This document shows, in pieces, positions 28,041-37,497 of a DNA stretch of 54,609 bases; position 1 is the first letter of the stretch, and the number at the start of each line of letters is the position of its first letter. The translations under genes were made by a program, and so were the position numbers. The notes beneath the pieces are model-generated. The model was not told where the DNA came from, did not search any database, and was given only the letters and a program-made list of their open reading frames with translations. Origin of the DNA: Vibrio sp. MedPE-SWchi (lineage in GTDB: Bacteria; Pseudomonadota; Gammaproteobacteria; Enterobacterales; Vibrionaceae); NCBI GenBank assembly GCA_001874155.1, contig MPDB01000013.1:1-54609 (forward strand), written 5' to 3'.

Positions 28041-28055
28041 TGATAATAATTATCA
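28041..28055 (+). promoter_or_regulatory. Fur box of the fagA-fumC operon
   Basis: TGATAAT-A-ATTATCA is a perfect 7-1-7 Fur inverted repeat. It lies 25 nt before the fagA start, overlapping where the promoter must be. Confidence 0.88.
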
Positions 28056-28079
28056 TTAACAACAATGAAGGGTAAATTC

Positions 28080-28460
28080 ATGGAAGAGCAACAGCTACTC
28101 TACACGCAGTTTTACAAAGCACAGGATCGCTTTCTAGAGCAGAAAGCCCCTTCAGGTTTTGAGCCAGACATTATCCAAGACTATATTCACTGGGGACTCT
28201 CACTCGCGTCTCACCATGAAGCCAATGCGAATAATGAGAATCTACTGCTGTGTGAGCTCTACCTGCGCCAGATTTTCTTCCATCTTATCGATGCCATCGA
28301 ATCGCCTCATCGTAGCCTGACCTTTCGTCAGGTATGCCTAAACTCTATTTATTCGCCACTTTTTAATCTCAAACGACACTACTATCAACAAATTGATGGT
28401 CGCTCTCGCTACTCGGACTTACAGCAGAAACTACAACACGTCCAAGCCCCCTTTGGATAA
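28080..28460 (+). CDS. fagA: FagA-like iron-regulated protein
   Basis: A 126-residue helical, soluble protein. The ATG at 28080 has AAGGG 7 nt upstream and is preferred to the ATG at 28065, which has none. The gene lies between a perfect Fur box and fumC, ending 10 nt before fumC. That is the layout of the Pseudomonas aeruginosa fagA-fumC-orfX-sodA operon, where fagA (Fur-associated gene) is iron-repressed. Visible features are several His/Glu/Asp-rich stretches (SHHEANANNEN, DAIESPHR). The biochemical role is not known. The sodA gene is 12.7 kb away here. Confidence 0.75.
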   Translation: MEEQQLLYTQFYKAQDRFLEQKAPSGFEPDIIQDYIHWGLSLASHHEANANNENLLLCELYLRQIFFHLIDAIESPHRSLTFRQVCLNSIYSPLFNLKRHYYQQIDGRSRYSDLQQKLQHVQAPFG

Positions 28461-28470
28461 AGGATAGAAC

Positions 28471-29856
28471 ATGACCCAAACATACAGAATTGAGAAAGAC
28501 AGCATGGGCGACGTCAACGTCCCTAAAGATGCACTATACCAAGCACAAACACAGCGTGCGGTGGATAACTTCGCCTTCAGCGCACATACAATGCCACAGC
28601 GCTTTATTCAGGCACTGGCTTACATAAAGCAAGCCGCCGCCAACACCAATGCTCAGCTAGGGCTACTTGAAGGCGATATTGCCAGCGTCATCAGTGAAGC
28701 GAGTCAAGAAATCATTGATGGCAAGCATGGCGAACAGTTTCCTATTGATGTCTTTCAAACCGGGTCAGGCACGAGTTCAAACATGAACGCCAACGAGGTG
28801 ATTGCCACCATTGCGTCACGCTACTTAGGAGGAGATGTCAGCCCAAATGATCACGTTAATATGGGACAAAGCAGTAATGATGTCGTGCCTACAGCGATCC
28901 AAGTCAGTGTGGTGATCGCAGTGAGTTCTCATCTACTGCCCGCCCTCAATCACCTTGCTCAAGCCATTGAAAAGAAACAAGCAGAGCTTGCTGATGTAGT
29001 GAAAACGGGCCGAACCCATCTTATGGACGCCATGCCAATGACCTTCGCTCAAGAGCTGGGCGGTTGGCGACATCAGATCGAGCATGCCAAACATGCTATC
29101 GAATACAGCCTAACATCGGTCAGCGCGCTCGCTCAGGGCGGCACTGCCGTCGGCACAGGGATCAACGCCGATCCTCGCTTTGCCGGCAAGTTTGCCGATA
29201 ACTTATCGCAAGCGAGCAAACACTCGTTCACGGCCAGTGAGAATTTCTTTTTCAATCTAAGCAGCCAAGATGCGATTGTGTCTTTATCGGGTCAGTTAAA
29301 AACAGCCGCGACGGCGATCATGAAGATCTCCAACGATCTACGCTGGATGAACTCTGGCCCACTGGCTGGGCTGGGAGAAATCGAGCTTCAAGCCTTGCAG
29401 CCTGGCTCATCGATTATGCCGGGCAAGGTTAACCCAGTAATTCCAGAGGCAGCAGCAATGGCAGCCGCGCAAGTGATGGGCAACGATACGACGATCACCA
29501 TTGCTGGTCAGTCGGGTAATTTTCAACTCAACGTGATGCTTCCCGTCATCGCGCATAATATTTTAGAGAGCATCGAATTACTCTCAAATAGCGCGACCGC
29601 TTTGGCCGATAAGGCGATTTCAAGCTTTACCGTGCGACAGGACAACCTCGATTCAGCGCTCTCTAAAAACCCAATACTAGTGACGGCGTTGAACCCCGTG
29701 ATTGGCTATTTAAAGGCTGCCGAGATCGCGAAAAAAGCCTATAAAGAAGGGCTTCCTATTCTTGATGTCGCGGAGAGAGAAACCGATCTGCCCCGAGAGG
29801 AACTTGCTCGCCTTCTCGACCCAAGAACGTTGACCCGAGGGGGTATCGCAAGCTAG
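28471..29856 (+). CDS. fumC: Class II fumarate hydratase (iron-independent)
   Basis: Interconverts fumarate and L-malate without an iron-sulfur cluster. The 461-residue protein has the superfamily signature GSSIMPGKVNPVIPEA near residues 316-331, GSGTSSNMNANEV near 96-108 and GRTHLMDAMPMTFAQE near 182-197. It lies 10 nt after fagA behind a Fur box, so it should be made when iron is short, replacing Fe-S fumarases. It is a relative of AspA at 17485 but differs in the substrate-specific HTHLMDA region (AspA has [10 protein letters not shown]). Confidence 0.95.
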   Translation: MTQTYRIEKDSMGDVNVPKDALYQAQTQRAVDNFAFSAHTMPQRFIQALAYIKQAAANTNAQLGLLEGDIASVISEASQEIIDGKHGEQFPIDVFQTGSGTSSNMNANEVIATIASRYLGGDVSPNDHVNMGQSSNDVVPTAIQVSVVIAVSSHLLPALNHLAQAIEKKQAELADVVKTGRTHLMDAMPMTFAQELGGWRHQIEHAKHAIEYSLTSVSALAQGGTAVGTGINADPRFAGKFADNLSQASKHSFTASENFFFNLSSQDAIVSLSGQLKTAATAIMKISNDLRWMNSGPLAGLGEIELQALQPGSSIMPGKVNPVIPEAAAMAAAQVMGNDTTITIAGQSGNFQLNVMLPVIAHNILESIELLSNSATALADKAISSFTVRQDNLDSALSKNPILVTALNPVIGYLKAAEIAKKAYKEGLPILDVAERETDLPREELARLLDPRTLTRGGIAS

Positions 29857-29877
29857 TCACTAAACTATCGACTTAAA

Positions 29878-29901
29878 AAAGGCCTCACATTCGAGGCCTT
29901 T
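29878..29901. terminator. Bidirectional terminator between fumC and crbS
   Basis: A 9-bp stem AAAGGCCTC / GAGGCCTTT with an ACATTC loop and an A-tract on the left for minus-strand termination. Confidence 0.9.
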
Positions 29902-29916
29902 GTCATTTAAACATGG

Positions 29917-32900
29917 TCATACTGGCGACAAAACTCGATTCAATATAGCCCTAAGCTTAAGTGGCTTCACTGGTTTAGGGATGAAACTAAATCCATTCGA
30001 TTCAATGCCCTCTAGCATCTCTTCCGTCCGGTCAGCACTAATGATCACCCCCTCAAAGCTATTACCTAAACGTAAGCGACACTGTTGCAGTACCTCAAGT
30101 CCAGTACGGCCATTATCAAGCCTATAATCGGAGAAAATCACATCGGGCACCCAGCCATCTTCGAGAGAACGTAAACTCTGCATTAAATCTTCGGCGGTTT
30201 TGATTTCACATCCCCATCGAGCAAGCAGGTTTTCCATTCCCACTAAGATCTCAGGCTCATTGTCGACACAAAGCACCTTGAGGTGAGACAGGTCAGAAAC
30301 AGGGGTCGACGCCTGAACGATTGGCACAATCTGCTCACTCTGAGCGCGGTTCAGCGTGATTGAAAAAACGCTGCCTTTTCTTGGCCATGAACGCAGTGAG
30401 ATTTGATGACCCAGTACATGCGCGATCCCCTTAGAGATCGCCAATCCAAGCCCGAGTCCTTGATCGGATCGAATCTGGCTTCCGCGAGTAAACTCATCAA
30501 AGATCTCTTGCTGTTTGTCCTCATCAATACCGATACCATTGTCCCAAACATCAATTCGCACTTGTTCTCCAACACGACGAACACCCAAGCAAACCTTACC
30601 CTTTGGGCTATAGCGAAACGCATTGGTTAAGAAGTTTTGAACCACTCTTCGCAGCAATTTAGGATCGGACTGCACCACTAATGACGATGGAATCATCTTA
30701 AACACGAGGTTTTGCTGCCTAGCTAACGCGCTAAATTCTGCGTCCAAATTGGAGAGGACATCATTCACAGCAAAGCTATGCACGTTAACCTCTAATTTAC
30801 CGGACTCTAAACGAGAGATATCGAGCAGATCCCCGATCAGATCTTCCGCCGCCTCAAGGGCACTCTCAATATGCGTGGACAGCCCTTTCACTTCATTGTC
30901 TTTGGCAACCTCAGAAAGAGAGGAAGCAAAGAGTCGCGCAGCATTAAGAGGCTGCATAAGATCATGGCTCACGGCAGCTAAGAAGCGCGATTTAGATTGA
31001 GATTCATGCTCTGAACGCTGTGTTGCGCTCACTAACTGTTTATTCAGTCGTTCCAGTTCTTGAGTCCGCTTCAGAACGCGAACCTCAAGTGTTTCATTCG
31101 CCTCTTTAAGCGCCTGCTCAGCGTCTCTAAACACGGTAATGTCTGTAAAACTCATGACAAAACCGCCGCTCGGCATTGGATTTCCCTGCACCTCGATAAC
31201 ACGACCGTCAGGGCGAATTCTTGACGAAGTATGCCGTGTTCCTTGCTCTAAGTGTTGAACGCGTCGGCGTACATGCCCCTCAGGATCACCAGGGCCACAA
31301 AGACCATTTTCCGCATTATGGCGGATCACATCAGCGATGGGTCGGCCAACCTGAATCAGCCCTGGTGGGAATTCAAAAAGCTCGAGATAACGTTGATTCC
31401 ATGCCACCAGCCGAAGCTGTCTATCCACCACAGCAATGCCTTGTCCAATGTGTTCAATCGCACCTTGCAGTAACCCACGACTGAAGTCATACAGCTCAGA
31501 CGCTTCATCAACGATGGTCGCGACCTCTTCAAGCTGCATATTTTTACCTTGCAAGGCAGAAGTAAGCACTAACTTAGCGGAGGACGCGCCAAAAACGCCA
31601 GCCAGAACCCGTTCGGTATGGCGTATCAAAGAGGATGGAGCTTGTTGGTTTGGTAGCAAGGTTTCATGTTGTTGCGCCCAGTATTGGTTGAACGCACTGC
31701 GAACCCGCGTTCGCCCTACAAAGCGAGAAGCCAACATCTCAAGCTCTGCAACCGTTACACGGCTTTGGTACAGGCTTTGATTCTCACTCTCTGGCATGGG
31801 CGTGCCAATAAACGACGCCGACTGTAAGCGCTCACTTAGGCTTGCGCGAGTGAACATAGAAACCACGATATAACACAGGGTGTTGCTCACAACACTGAGC
31901 AACATGCCCCAATCCGAGCTTTTAATCTCCCAATCTGCGAGAAGATCGGGCGGGGTAATGAGCCAAATTAAGGCGTTGTTGCTTGCATCTCCAGCAAGGA
32001 CTCCTGTCTGGCTCATCAATGTGATCAACCAAATACTGAACCCTATCGCTAACCCAACATAGACCCCTTTTCGATTGCCGTTACGCCAGTACATACCACC
32101 AATGAGAGCAGGGGCAAATTGCGTAATCGCGGCAAAAGAGAGAAAGCCAATTGCGGATAACGAATGAATCGTATCGAGTGCTTGATAGAAACCCCACGCG
32201 CCGATCAGGAGCAATAGAATTAGCGCTCGGCGTATAATCAGCAGTAGCCCCGAGAAATGACGATAGTTACGGTCGGTAATCCGCATCCGTCTCAATAACA
32301 GTGGCATCACCAGATCATTGGATACCATAATCGCGAGAGCGATCGTCGATACGATGACCATGCCACTTGCGGCTGAAGTCCCCCCAAGAAAAGCCAATAG
32401 CGCCAGATTATTCGCGCCCACAGACATAGGAACACTGATCACAAAGGTATCCGCTGGACTTCCCGCTAAGAGGCTTTGACCAACCCAAGCAATAGGCAAA
32501 ACAAAGATACCCATCAGTATCAAGTAAAGAGGGAACAGCCAACGCGCCGTATGTAGATCTTGAGCACGCTCATTCTCCACGACCATGGTATGGAACTGCC
32601 TTGGCAGACAGACGATCGCAACCATCGTCAGAGCTGTATGGATCAGGAGGGTCGGTATGTTTGGCGATTGATAAGTTTGCTTAGCCACAGAGACAAGGTC
32701 AACCTGCTCTTGATTCCATGCTAAATAAATGATGAAAAAACCGACGGTCAGAAAGGCCACCAGCTTAATCACAGACTCAAACGCTATGGCCATCATCATA
32801 CCGCGATGGTGCTCGGTATTATCAATATGCCGAGTACCAAACAACATGGTAAACATCGCCAATGCACCCACAACGAACCAAGAGACATATCGATCTTGAT

Positions 32901-33357
32901 AACCGAGATCACTGGCTAGGTTTGGGGCAACAATATCAAGCCCCATGGTGATACCACGAAGCTGAAGGGCAATGTAAGGCAGTATCCCTGCGACCGCGAT
33001 GAGGGTCACCGCGACAGCTAACCCTTGAGACTTTCCGTAACGCGCAGCAATAAAATCCGCTATCGAGGTGATGTGTTCTCGTTTGGCCGTTAACACTAAT
33101 CGCGCCAAAACTCGCCAGCCGAGGGTAAACACCAGAATGGGGGCGATATATATCGGCAAGAATGACCACGGGTTACTGCTCGCCTGCCCCACGGTTCCAT
33201 AAAAGGTCCAGGAGGTACAGTAGACCGCAATCGATAGGCTATAAATCCAAGGTCGCCATTTAGCGAGCCAATTGGTTTGGCGATCCCCATACCAAGCAAT
33301 CAAAAACAAAATGCCGAGATACGCGAGCGATACCGGTATGACAATCCATCCTTGCAT
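29917..33357 (-). CDS. crbS: Hybrid sensor histidine kinase with symporter domain, CrbS-like
   Basis: A 1146-residue membrane protein. Residues 1 to about 480 form an SSS sodium:solute-symporter-like domain with 12-13 helices. A linker, a PAS-like domain (about 645-760), a coiled coil, HisKA with H798 (AAVSHDLMQPLNAARL) and an HATPase domain (DNGIGIDEDKQQEIF, GLGLGLAISKG) follow. It ends with a receiver domain whose phospho-acceptor is D1077 (FSDYRLDNGRTG). This is the layout of V. cholerae CrbS, which with CrbR switches on acetate use. AAGGA precedes ATG. A 19-bp repeat fills its leader. Confidence 0.9.
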   Translation of the reverse strand: MQGWIVIPVSLAYLGILFLIAWYGDRQTNWLAKWRPWIYSLSIAVYCTSWTFYGTVGQASSNPWSFLPIYIAPILVFTLGWRVLARLVLTAKREHITSIADFIAARYGKSQGLAVAVTLIAVAGILPYIALQLRGITMGLDIVAPNLASDLGYQDRYVSWFVVGALAMFTMLFGTRHIDNTEHHRGMMMAIAFESVIKLVAFLTVGFFIIYLAWNQEQVDLVSVAKQTYQSPNIPTLLIHTALTMVAIVCLPRQFHTMVVENERAQDLHTARWLFPLYLILMGIFVLPIAWVGQSLLAGSPADTFVISVPMSVGANNLALLAFLGGTSAASGMVIVSTIALAIMVSNDLVMPLLLRRMRITDRNYRHFSGLLLIIRRALILLLLIGAWGFYQALDTIHSLSAIGFLSFAAITQFAPALIGGMYWRNGNRKGVYVGLAIGFSIWLITLMSQTGVLAGDASNNALIWLITPPDLLADWEIKSSDWGMLLSVVSNTLCYIVVSMFTRASLSERLQSASFIGTPMPESENQSLYQSRVTVAELEMLASRFVGRTRVRSAFNQYWAQQHETLLPNQQAPSSLIRHTERVLAGVFGASSAKLVLTSALQGKNMQLEEVATIVDEASELYDFSRGLLQGAIEHIGQGIAVVDRQLRLVAWNQRYLELFEFPPGLIQVGRPIADVIRHNAENGLCGPGDPEGHVRRRVQHLEQGTRHTSSRIRPDGRVIEVQGNPMPSGGFVMSFTDITVFRDAEQALKEANETLEVRVLKRTQELERLNKQLVSATQRSEHESQSKSRFLAAVSHDLMQPLNAARLFASSLSEVAKDNEVKGLSTHIESALEAAEDLIGDLLDISRLESGKLEVNVHSFAVNDVLSNLDAEFSALARQQNLVFKMIPSSLVVQSDPKLLRRVVQNFLTNAFRYSPKGKVCLGVRRVGEQVRIDVWDNGIGIDEDKQQEIFDEFTRGSQIRSDQGLGLGLAISKGIAHVLGHQISLRSWPRKGSVFSITLNRAQSEQIVPIVQASTPVSDLSHLKVLCVDNEPEILVGMENLLARWGCEIKTAEDLMQSLRSLEDGWVPDVIFSDYRLDNGRTGLEVLQQCRLRLGNSFEGVIISADRTEEMLEGIESNGFSFIPKPVKPLKLRAILNRVLSPV

Positions 33358-33365
33358 TAGACATC

Positions 33366-33459
33366 CTTTCTAATCTATTTGCCTATCTCTAAGCTATTCA
33401 TCCATTTCTAATGGGCTTATCTATTTCTTAGTTACTTATCTCTTTCTTAGTAACTTATC
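33366..33459 (-). repeat. Five-copy 19-bp degenerate tandem repeat in the crbS leader
   Basis: On the minus strand, units start at 33459: GATAAGTTACTAAGAAAGA, GATAAGTAACTAAGAAATA, GATAAGCCCATTAGAAATG, GATGAATAGCTTAGAGATA, then an 18-nt GGCAAATAGATTAGAAAG. They run directly into the crbS ribosome-binding site and start codon. The phase is kept exactly while the sequence decays toward the gene. Confidence 0.85.
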
Positions 33460-33472
33460 TACAGCGATAAAA

Positions 33473-33496
33473 AAACCTCTCCACTTGGAGAGGTTT
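33473..33496 (-). terminator. Intrinsic terminator of the MFS gene
   Basis: The minus strand reads AAACCTCTCC-AAGT-GGAGAGGTTT followed by a run of T. It separates the MFS gene from crbS downstream. Confidence 0.92.
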
Positions 33497-33536
33497 CATT
33501 TAACTAGGGATTATCAGCAAGCTCAATCACTTGAGT

Positions 33537-34721
33537 CTAATTCTGTGCTTTCGCCTCAGCTTTATTGACATCAATCGTAGATGAACCTTGTGGGTCGACT
33601 TTAACAAACAGAGACAGCAGCCCCATCAGCGCCATCGCCCAGAAAACATTCGCTCCCCAATTATCGTAACCCCAACCACTTAATGTCGTCACCAATGCAA
33701 TCACAGCACCAAGAGGGATGGCATTATACAGTGCCTGCAACGCCACCATTTTATGCTCTTCTTCTTGCTGTATATATTGAATGGCGGCGATATGTGCCAC
33801 CGCAAAGGTAACACCATGAAGCAGTTGAACAAGGACGAGCGCATATAATTCTGTGGTCGAGGCCGTAATACCCCAACGAACCATGACGCCAATCGAAGCC
33901 GTTAAAAAGAGTGCTCTTAGTGTCCAACCAGAGAAGAAACGCTTACTGAACGCAAATACCATGACCTCAGCAACAACACCCAAACTCCATAGGTAACCAA
34001 TGATATCCGCAGAGTAACCCGCGCCGCGCCAGTGAATAGCACTAAAACTATAGTAGGCAGCATGGCTTCCTTGAATAAGCGCAATCAACGTTAGGAACTT
34101 AATGACGGGCCATTCACGCAACAGCTGGGATACCTTCGGGCGCTCAGCTTGGTGTCTATTTTGAGTAACTGGCATAGTGCTGATGTTTCTCATTGAGATG
34201 ACCAGTGAGAACAAGACACCGGCCAGCGCTGTGTACAAGATCATATCACTGCCATAGAGAGACACCAGGTAACCCACCACGGTAGAGCCACCAATAAATG
34301 CTATCGAACCCCACAGGCGAGTTCGACCGTAATCGAGCATTTTTAAGCGTGAATAGTAGTTAGCTAACGCATCAGAAAGTGGGACAATCGGGCCGCAGCA
34401 GAGGTTGAACAGGACTGTTGCGAGCGCCATTAACCAGAAGCTTCCTCCTGTAAAGAAGTGGAAAGCGATAAACAGGAGGGCGGCTAAGCTTAACCAACGA
34501 AGCGCTGGCAATAGATGCTCTGCTTTATGGATCCGAGGCGTAATCACCAAGTTGGCCACACAACGGGTAGCAAAACCAATACCGACTAGAACACCAATGT
34601 CTGTCGCAGAGATCCCCTGCTCTTCGAACCAAAGTGCCCAAAACGGCAGATAGACACCGTAGGCAAAGAAAAAACCGAGAAAATACTGGGATATCCAGCC
34701 ATAGGGAGATGGCGTTCGCAT
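33537..34721 (-). CDS. MFS transporter, HcaT-like (phenylpropionate permease family)
   Basis: A 394-residue protein with 12 predicted helices. The N-terminus YFLGFFFAYGVYLPFWALWF and the DYGRTRLWGSIAFIGGS block are typical of the PPP/HcaT branch of the major facilitator family (MFS_1-like). Members are named for 3-phenylpropionate uptake but the substrate is not established, and no catabolic genes are nearby. It reads toward crbS with a good terminator between them, so it is probably a separate unit. It is divergent from the CBS-domain gene. Confidence 0.85.
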   Translation of the reverse strand: MRTPSPYGWISQYFLGFFFAYGVYLPFWALWFEEQGISATDIGVLVGIGFATRCVANLVITPRIHKAEHLLPALRWLSLAALLFIAFHFFTGGSFWLMALATVLFNLCCGPIVPLSDALANYYSRLKMLDYGRTRLWGSIAFIGGSTVVGYLVSLYGSDMILYTALAGVLFSLVISMRNISTMPVTQNRHQAERPKVSQLLREWPVIKFLTLIALIQGSHAAYYSFSAIHWRGAGYSADIIGYLWSLGVVAEVMVFAFSKRFFSGWTLRALFLTASIGVMVRWGITASTTELYALVLVQLLHGVTFAVAHIAAIQYIQQEEEHKMVALQALYNAIPLGAVIALVTTLSGWGYDNWGANVFWAMALMGLLSLFVKVDPQGSSTIDVNKAEAKAQN

Positions 34722-34860
34722 CGTATGCTCCTAAAACATGGCAAAAGTGCAGGCGCGCCCATTATGGGCTTTGATGAGCTGATTAAAAAGGGAAGAATAC
34801 GTTTTACAGGTTTTCCGCTTTAGCGGCTCTTTTTTCAGTGTTTTCCAATACCTGCATTAG

Positions 34861-34873
34861 ACCAAAGTCGTCT
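34861..34873 (+). promoter_or_regulatory. CCAAAGT element, candidate CrbR site (CBS-gene promoter)
   Basis: TTAGACCAAAGTCGTCTGGA spans this site. The core ACCAAAGTCGTCT resembles the CTAAAGT elements before the symporter and acs, and lies about 60-70 nt before the start at 34934. Inference only. Confidence 0.3.
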
Positions 34874-34933
34874 GGAGGTAATGGTGAAATTTGGCACACT
34901 GACTATGAGGACATTTACGCTATAGGAATGGTC

Positions 34934-36760
34934 ATGCCCGATAAATTTAACATGCAATCTCCGCCATTTGACCGCTTGACCACAGCGCAACAACGTCAAT
35001 TGCGATCTTCTCTCGATGTGGCCTATTACCGCGGTAAAGACGTTGTCCTTCAAGCCAACCAACCCTGCGGCTCGCTCAATATATTAATAAAAGGAGCCGT
35101 TGAAGAGAGAGCAGAAGATAACTCAGAGATCTTTGCTCACTACGCGAATGACGACATGTTTGATGTCAGAGCTCTCTTTGAGGGCAGTGCTCGTCATCAG
35201 TATGTCGCGCTGGAAGATACCCTTTCCTATTTATTGCCAAAAGCCGTATTCCTTGAACTGTATGAAGCGAATGGGCAATTCGCCGCCTATTTCGACAATA
35301 ATTTAAAGCGCAGACAAGCGCTCGTCGATGCGGCGCAACAGCAGCAAAACCTCGCAGAGTTCATTCTGACGAAAGTCGATAAATCGATCTATCACCCACC
35401 CATGATCCTAAAGCCTAATCAGCCATTAAATGAAGTGACGCTTCAACTCAAAGAAAGCGGTGTTGACTCGGCTTTGGTCCGACTTGATGACGATGACCCA
35501 CGCATAGCGACGCACCCCACCGCTCACCCTTATGGCATTGTTACCAGGACCAATATGCTTCATGCGGTAATGTTAGACGATCGGTCTGTTACGACAGATG
35601 TCGGCGAGATTGCCACTTTCCCAGTGCTGCATATCGACGATGGCGACTTCCTTTTCAACGCCATGATCACCATGACGCGTAATAAGATGAAGCGCTTGAT
35701 GGTCTGTGACGGCAAAGAAGCGGTTGGCATGCTCGATATGACTCAAATTCTGAGTGCATTCTCGACCCACTCTCACGTACTCACGCTCAGTATCGCCCGA
35801 GCGACCAGCGTCGAAGAGCTCGCTCTCGCCTCAAACAAGCAAAGACAATTGGTGGAAAGCCTACTTGGGAATGGCATTCGAACCCGGTTCATTATGGAGC
35901 TTATCTCTGCCGTTAATGAGCAAATCATTGAAAAAGCATTTAAATTGGTTGTTCCCCCCGCTCTCCATGATCACTGCTGTCTTATCGTATTGGGCTCCGA
36001 AGGACGGGGAGAGCAGATACTTAAAACTGACCAAGACAACGCACTGATTATCAAAGATGGCCTTGAATGGCATAACTGCCAAAGCGCCATGGACCAGCTA
36101 ACGCATACGTTGCAGCAGCTCGGTTACCCGCTTTGCCCTGGTGATGTCATGGTGAACAACCCCAAATGGGTTAAGACTCAGCAACAGTGGAAAGACACGG
36201 TCAGCCGCTGGGTGCAAGGAGCAAAGCCAGAACATGTCATGGATCTCGCCATTTTAGCGGATGCGCACGCTGTGGCTGGCAATCATGATCTACTCGATAA
36301 CGTCAGTGAGCACTTACAAAATCTGATGCGGAACAAAATGCTGGTACTGCAAGAGTTCACTCGTCCTGCGTTGCAGTTCTCTATTCCTCTCACTCTATTT
36401 GGTAACGTGAAGAAAAACAAAGAGGGATTGGAAATCAAACAAGGCGGTATTTTCCCAATAGTCCACGGGATTCGAGCCCTCTCTCTCGAGTACGGTATCG
36501 AAGATAAAAATACCTTTGATCGAATCGAGACACTGCAGCAGAAAAAAATCTTAGAGCCAGAAACCGCCGATAACCTCAGCGAAGCATTGAAGTTATTTTT
36601 TAAGCTTCGTCTGGCACAGCAACTATCCTTACATCATAGCTCTAACCGAATTGAGCTTAAGCAACTTGAGCGAACCGAACGAGATTTGCTGCGTCACAGC
36701 TTGCATGTCGTTAAGAAATTCAAACAGTTCCTAAGCTATCACTATCAGATTAGAGATTAA
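34934..36760 (+). CDS. Cyclic-nucleotide/CBS domain protein with DUF294 nucleotidyltransferase
   Basis: A 608-residue cytoplasmic protein. ATG at 34934 has TAGGA six nt upstream; the frame is open further upstream, but that part crosses the likely promoter. Domains in order: a cNMP-binding-like domain (about 15-130, AYYRGKDVVLQANQPCGSLN), two CBS repeats (about 155-290), a GlnD-like nucleotidyltransferase (about 320-460; VLGSEGRGEQILKTDQDN keeps the GSxxR...DxD core) and a DUF294 C-terminal helical domain. Such proteins sit beside acs and CrbSR in many gammaproteobacteria. The target is unknown; a regulatory nucleotidylation of a metabolic protein is one guess. Confidence 0.85.
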   Translation: MPDKFNMQSPPFDRLTTAQQRQLRSSLDVAYYRGKDVVLQANQPCGSLNILIKGAVEERAEDNSEIFAHYANDDMFDVRALFEGSARHQYVALEDTLSYLLPKAVFLELYEANGQFAAYFDNNLKRRQALVDAAQQQQNLAEFILTKVDKSIYHPPMILKPNQPLNEVTLQLKESGVDSALVRLDDDDPRIATHPTAHPYGIVTRTNMLHAVMLDDRSVTTDVGEIATFPVLHIDDGDFLFNAMITMTRNKMKRLMVCDGKEAVGMLDMTQILSAFSTHSHVLTLSIARATSVEELALASNKQRQLVESLLGNGIRTRFIMELISAVNEQIIEKAFKLVVPPALHDHCCLIVLGSEGRGEQILKTDQDNALIIKDGLEWHNCQSAMDQLTHTLQQLGYPLCPGDVMVNNPKWVKTQQQWKDTVSRWVQGAKPEHVMDLAILADAHAVAGNHDLLDNVSEHLQNLMRNKMLVLQEFTRPALQFSIPLTLFGNVKKNKEGLEIKQGGIFPIVHGIRALSLEYGIEDKNTFDRIETLQQKKILEPETADNLSEALKLFFKLRLAQQLSLHHSSNRIELKQLERTERDLLRHSLHVVKKFKQFLSYHYQIRD

Positions 36761-36793
36761 CGCTCACGGACAACAAGCAGGAACAGGCAAACT

Positions 36794-37429
36794 ATGAATT
36801 GGTTAGTACGGAAATATTGGCACTATCGACTCAAAGGCTCCCCATATCAGTCTCTCTTTTGTGCGCCTCTAAAAGGGGAGTTTGTCTCACTCGATTGCGA
36901 GACCACCAGCCTAGACCCTCATCGCGCAGAGCTTGTTACCATTGCAGCAACAAAGATCATCGATAATCGCATCATCACCAGTAAGCCATTTGAAGTGCAT
37001 TTACGAGCGCCACAATCCTTAGACTCTGGCTCGGTCAAAATTCATAAAATACGCCATCAAGACCTTGTTGATGGTGTCACAGAGCAGCAAGCCCTAGTCC
37101 AACTGCTCGAGTTTATTGGCAACCGCCCTTTAGTCGGCTATCACATTCGATACGATAAAAAGATTCTCGACCTTGCCTGCCAAAAACACCTTGGATTTCC
37201 TCTGCCAAACGCTCTCATCGAGGTTAGCCAGATCTATCATGATCAATTAGAACGTCACTTACCCAATGCGTATTTTGACCTCTCTCTCAGTGCTATTTGT
37301 AAGCACCTCGATCTGCCATTGCAAGGTAAGCATGACGCCCTGCAAGATGCGATTTCCGCAGCCCTTGTTTATGTCCGCCTGACAAAAGGTGATCTACCTT
37401 CACTCACTCCCCCCTATTCACACCGATAA
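36794..37429 (+). CDS. DEDDh-family 3'-5' exonuclease
   Basis: A 211-residue DnaQ-like exonuclease. Exo I is FVSLDCETTSLDPHRAELV (D and E), exo II lies near GYHIRYDKKIL, and exo III is KHDALQDAISAALVY (H and D), so all five metal-site and catalytic residues are visible. It is closer to the Pol III epsilon fold than to RNase T. It follows the CBS/DUF294 gene by 33 nt, so the two are one operon, an association kept in relatives. A role in acetate control is unexplained; it may act on RNA, DNA or a nucleotide adduct. Confidence 0.88.
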   Translation: MNWLVRKYWHYRLKGSPYQSLFCAPLKGEFVSLDCETTSLDPHRAELVTIAATKIIDNRIITSKPFEVHLRAPQSLDSGSVKIHKIRHQDLVDGVTEQQALVQLLEFIGNRPLVGYHIRYDKKILDLACQKHLGFPLPNALIEVSQIYHDQLERHLPNAYFDLSLSAICKHLDLPLQGKHDALQDAISAALVYVRLTKGDLPSLTPPYSHR

Positions 37430-37497
37430 ACTCTCGACTGACATCTCAATTTATCAACTTAAGTATTTCTAAGTTAAGTAAAAAGCCACCTCTCATC

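Noticed and set aside
31221..31780. Several open frames of 70-114 codons antisense to crbS
   Set aside because: They oppose the linker and PAS regions of a well-supported kinase and have no motif or start signal.
34815..34840. CCGC-TTTA-GCGG hairpin followed by CTCTTTTTT between the MFS and CBS genes
   Set aside because: It looks like a terminator but sits between divergent genes with no upstream transcript to end; a 4-bp stem is weak.
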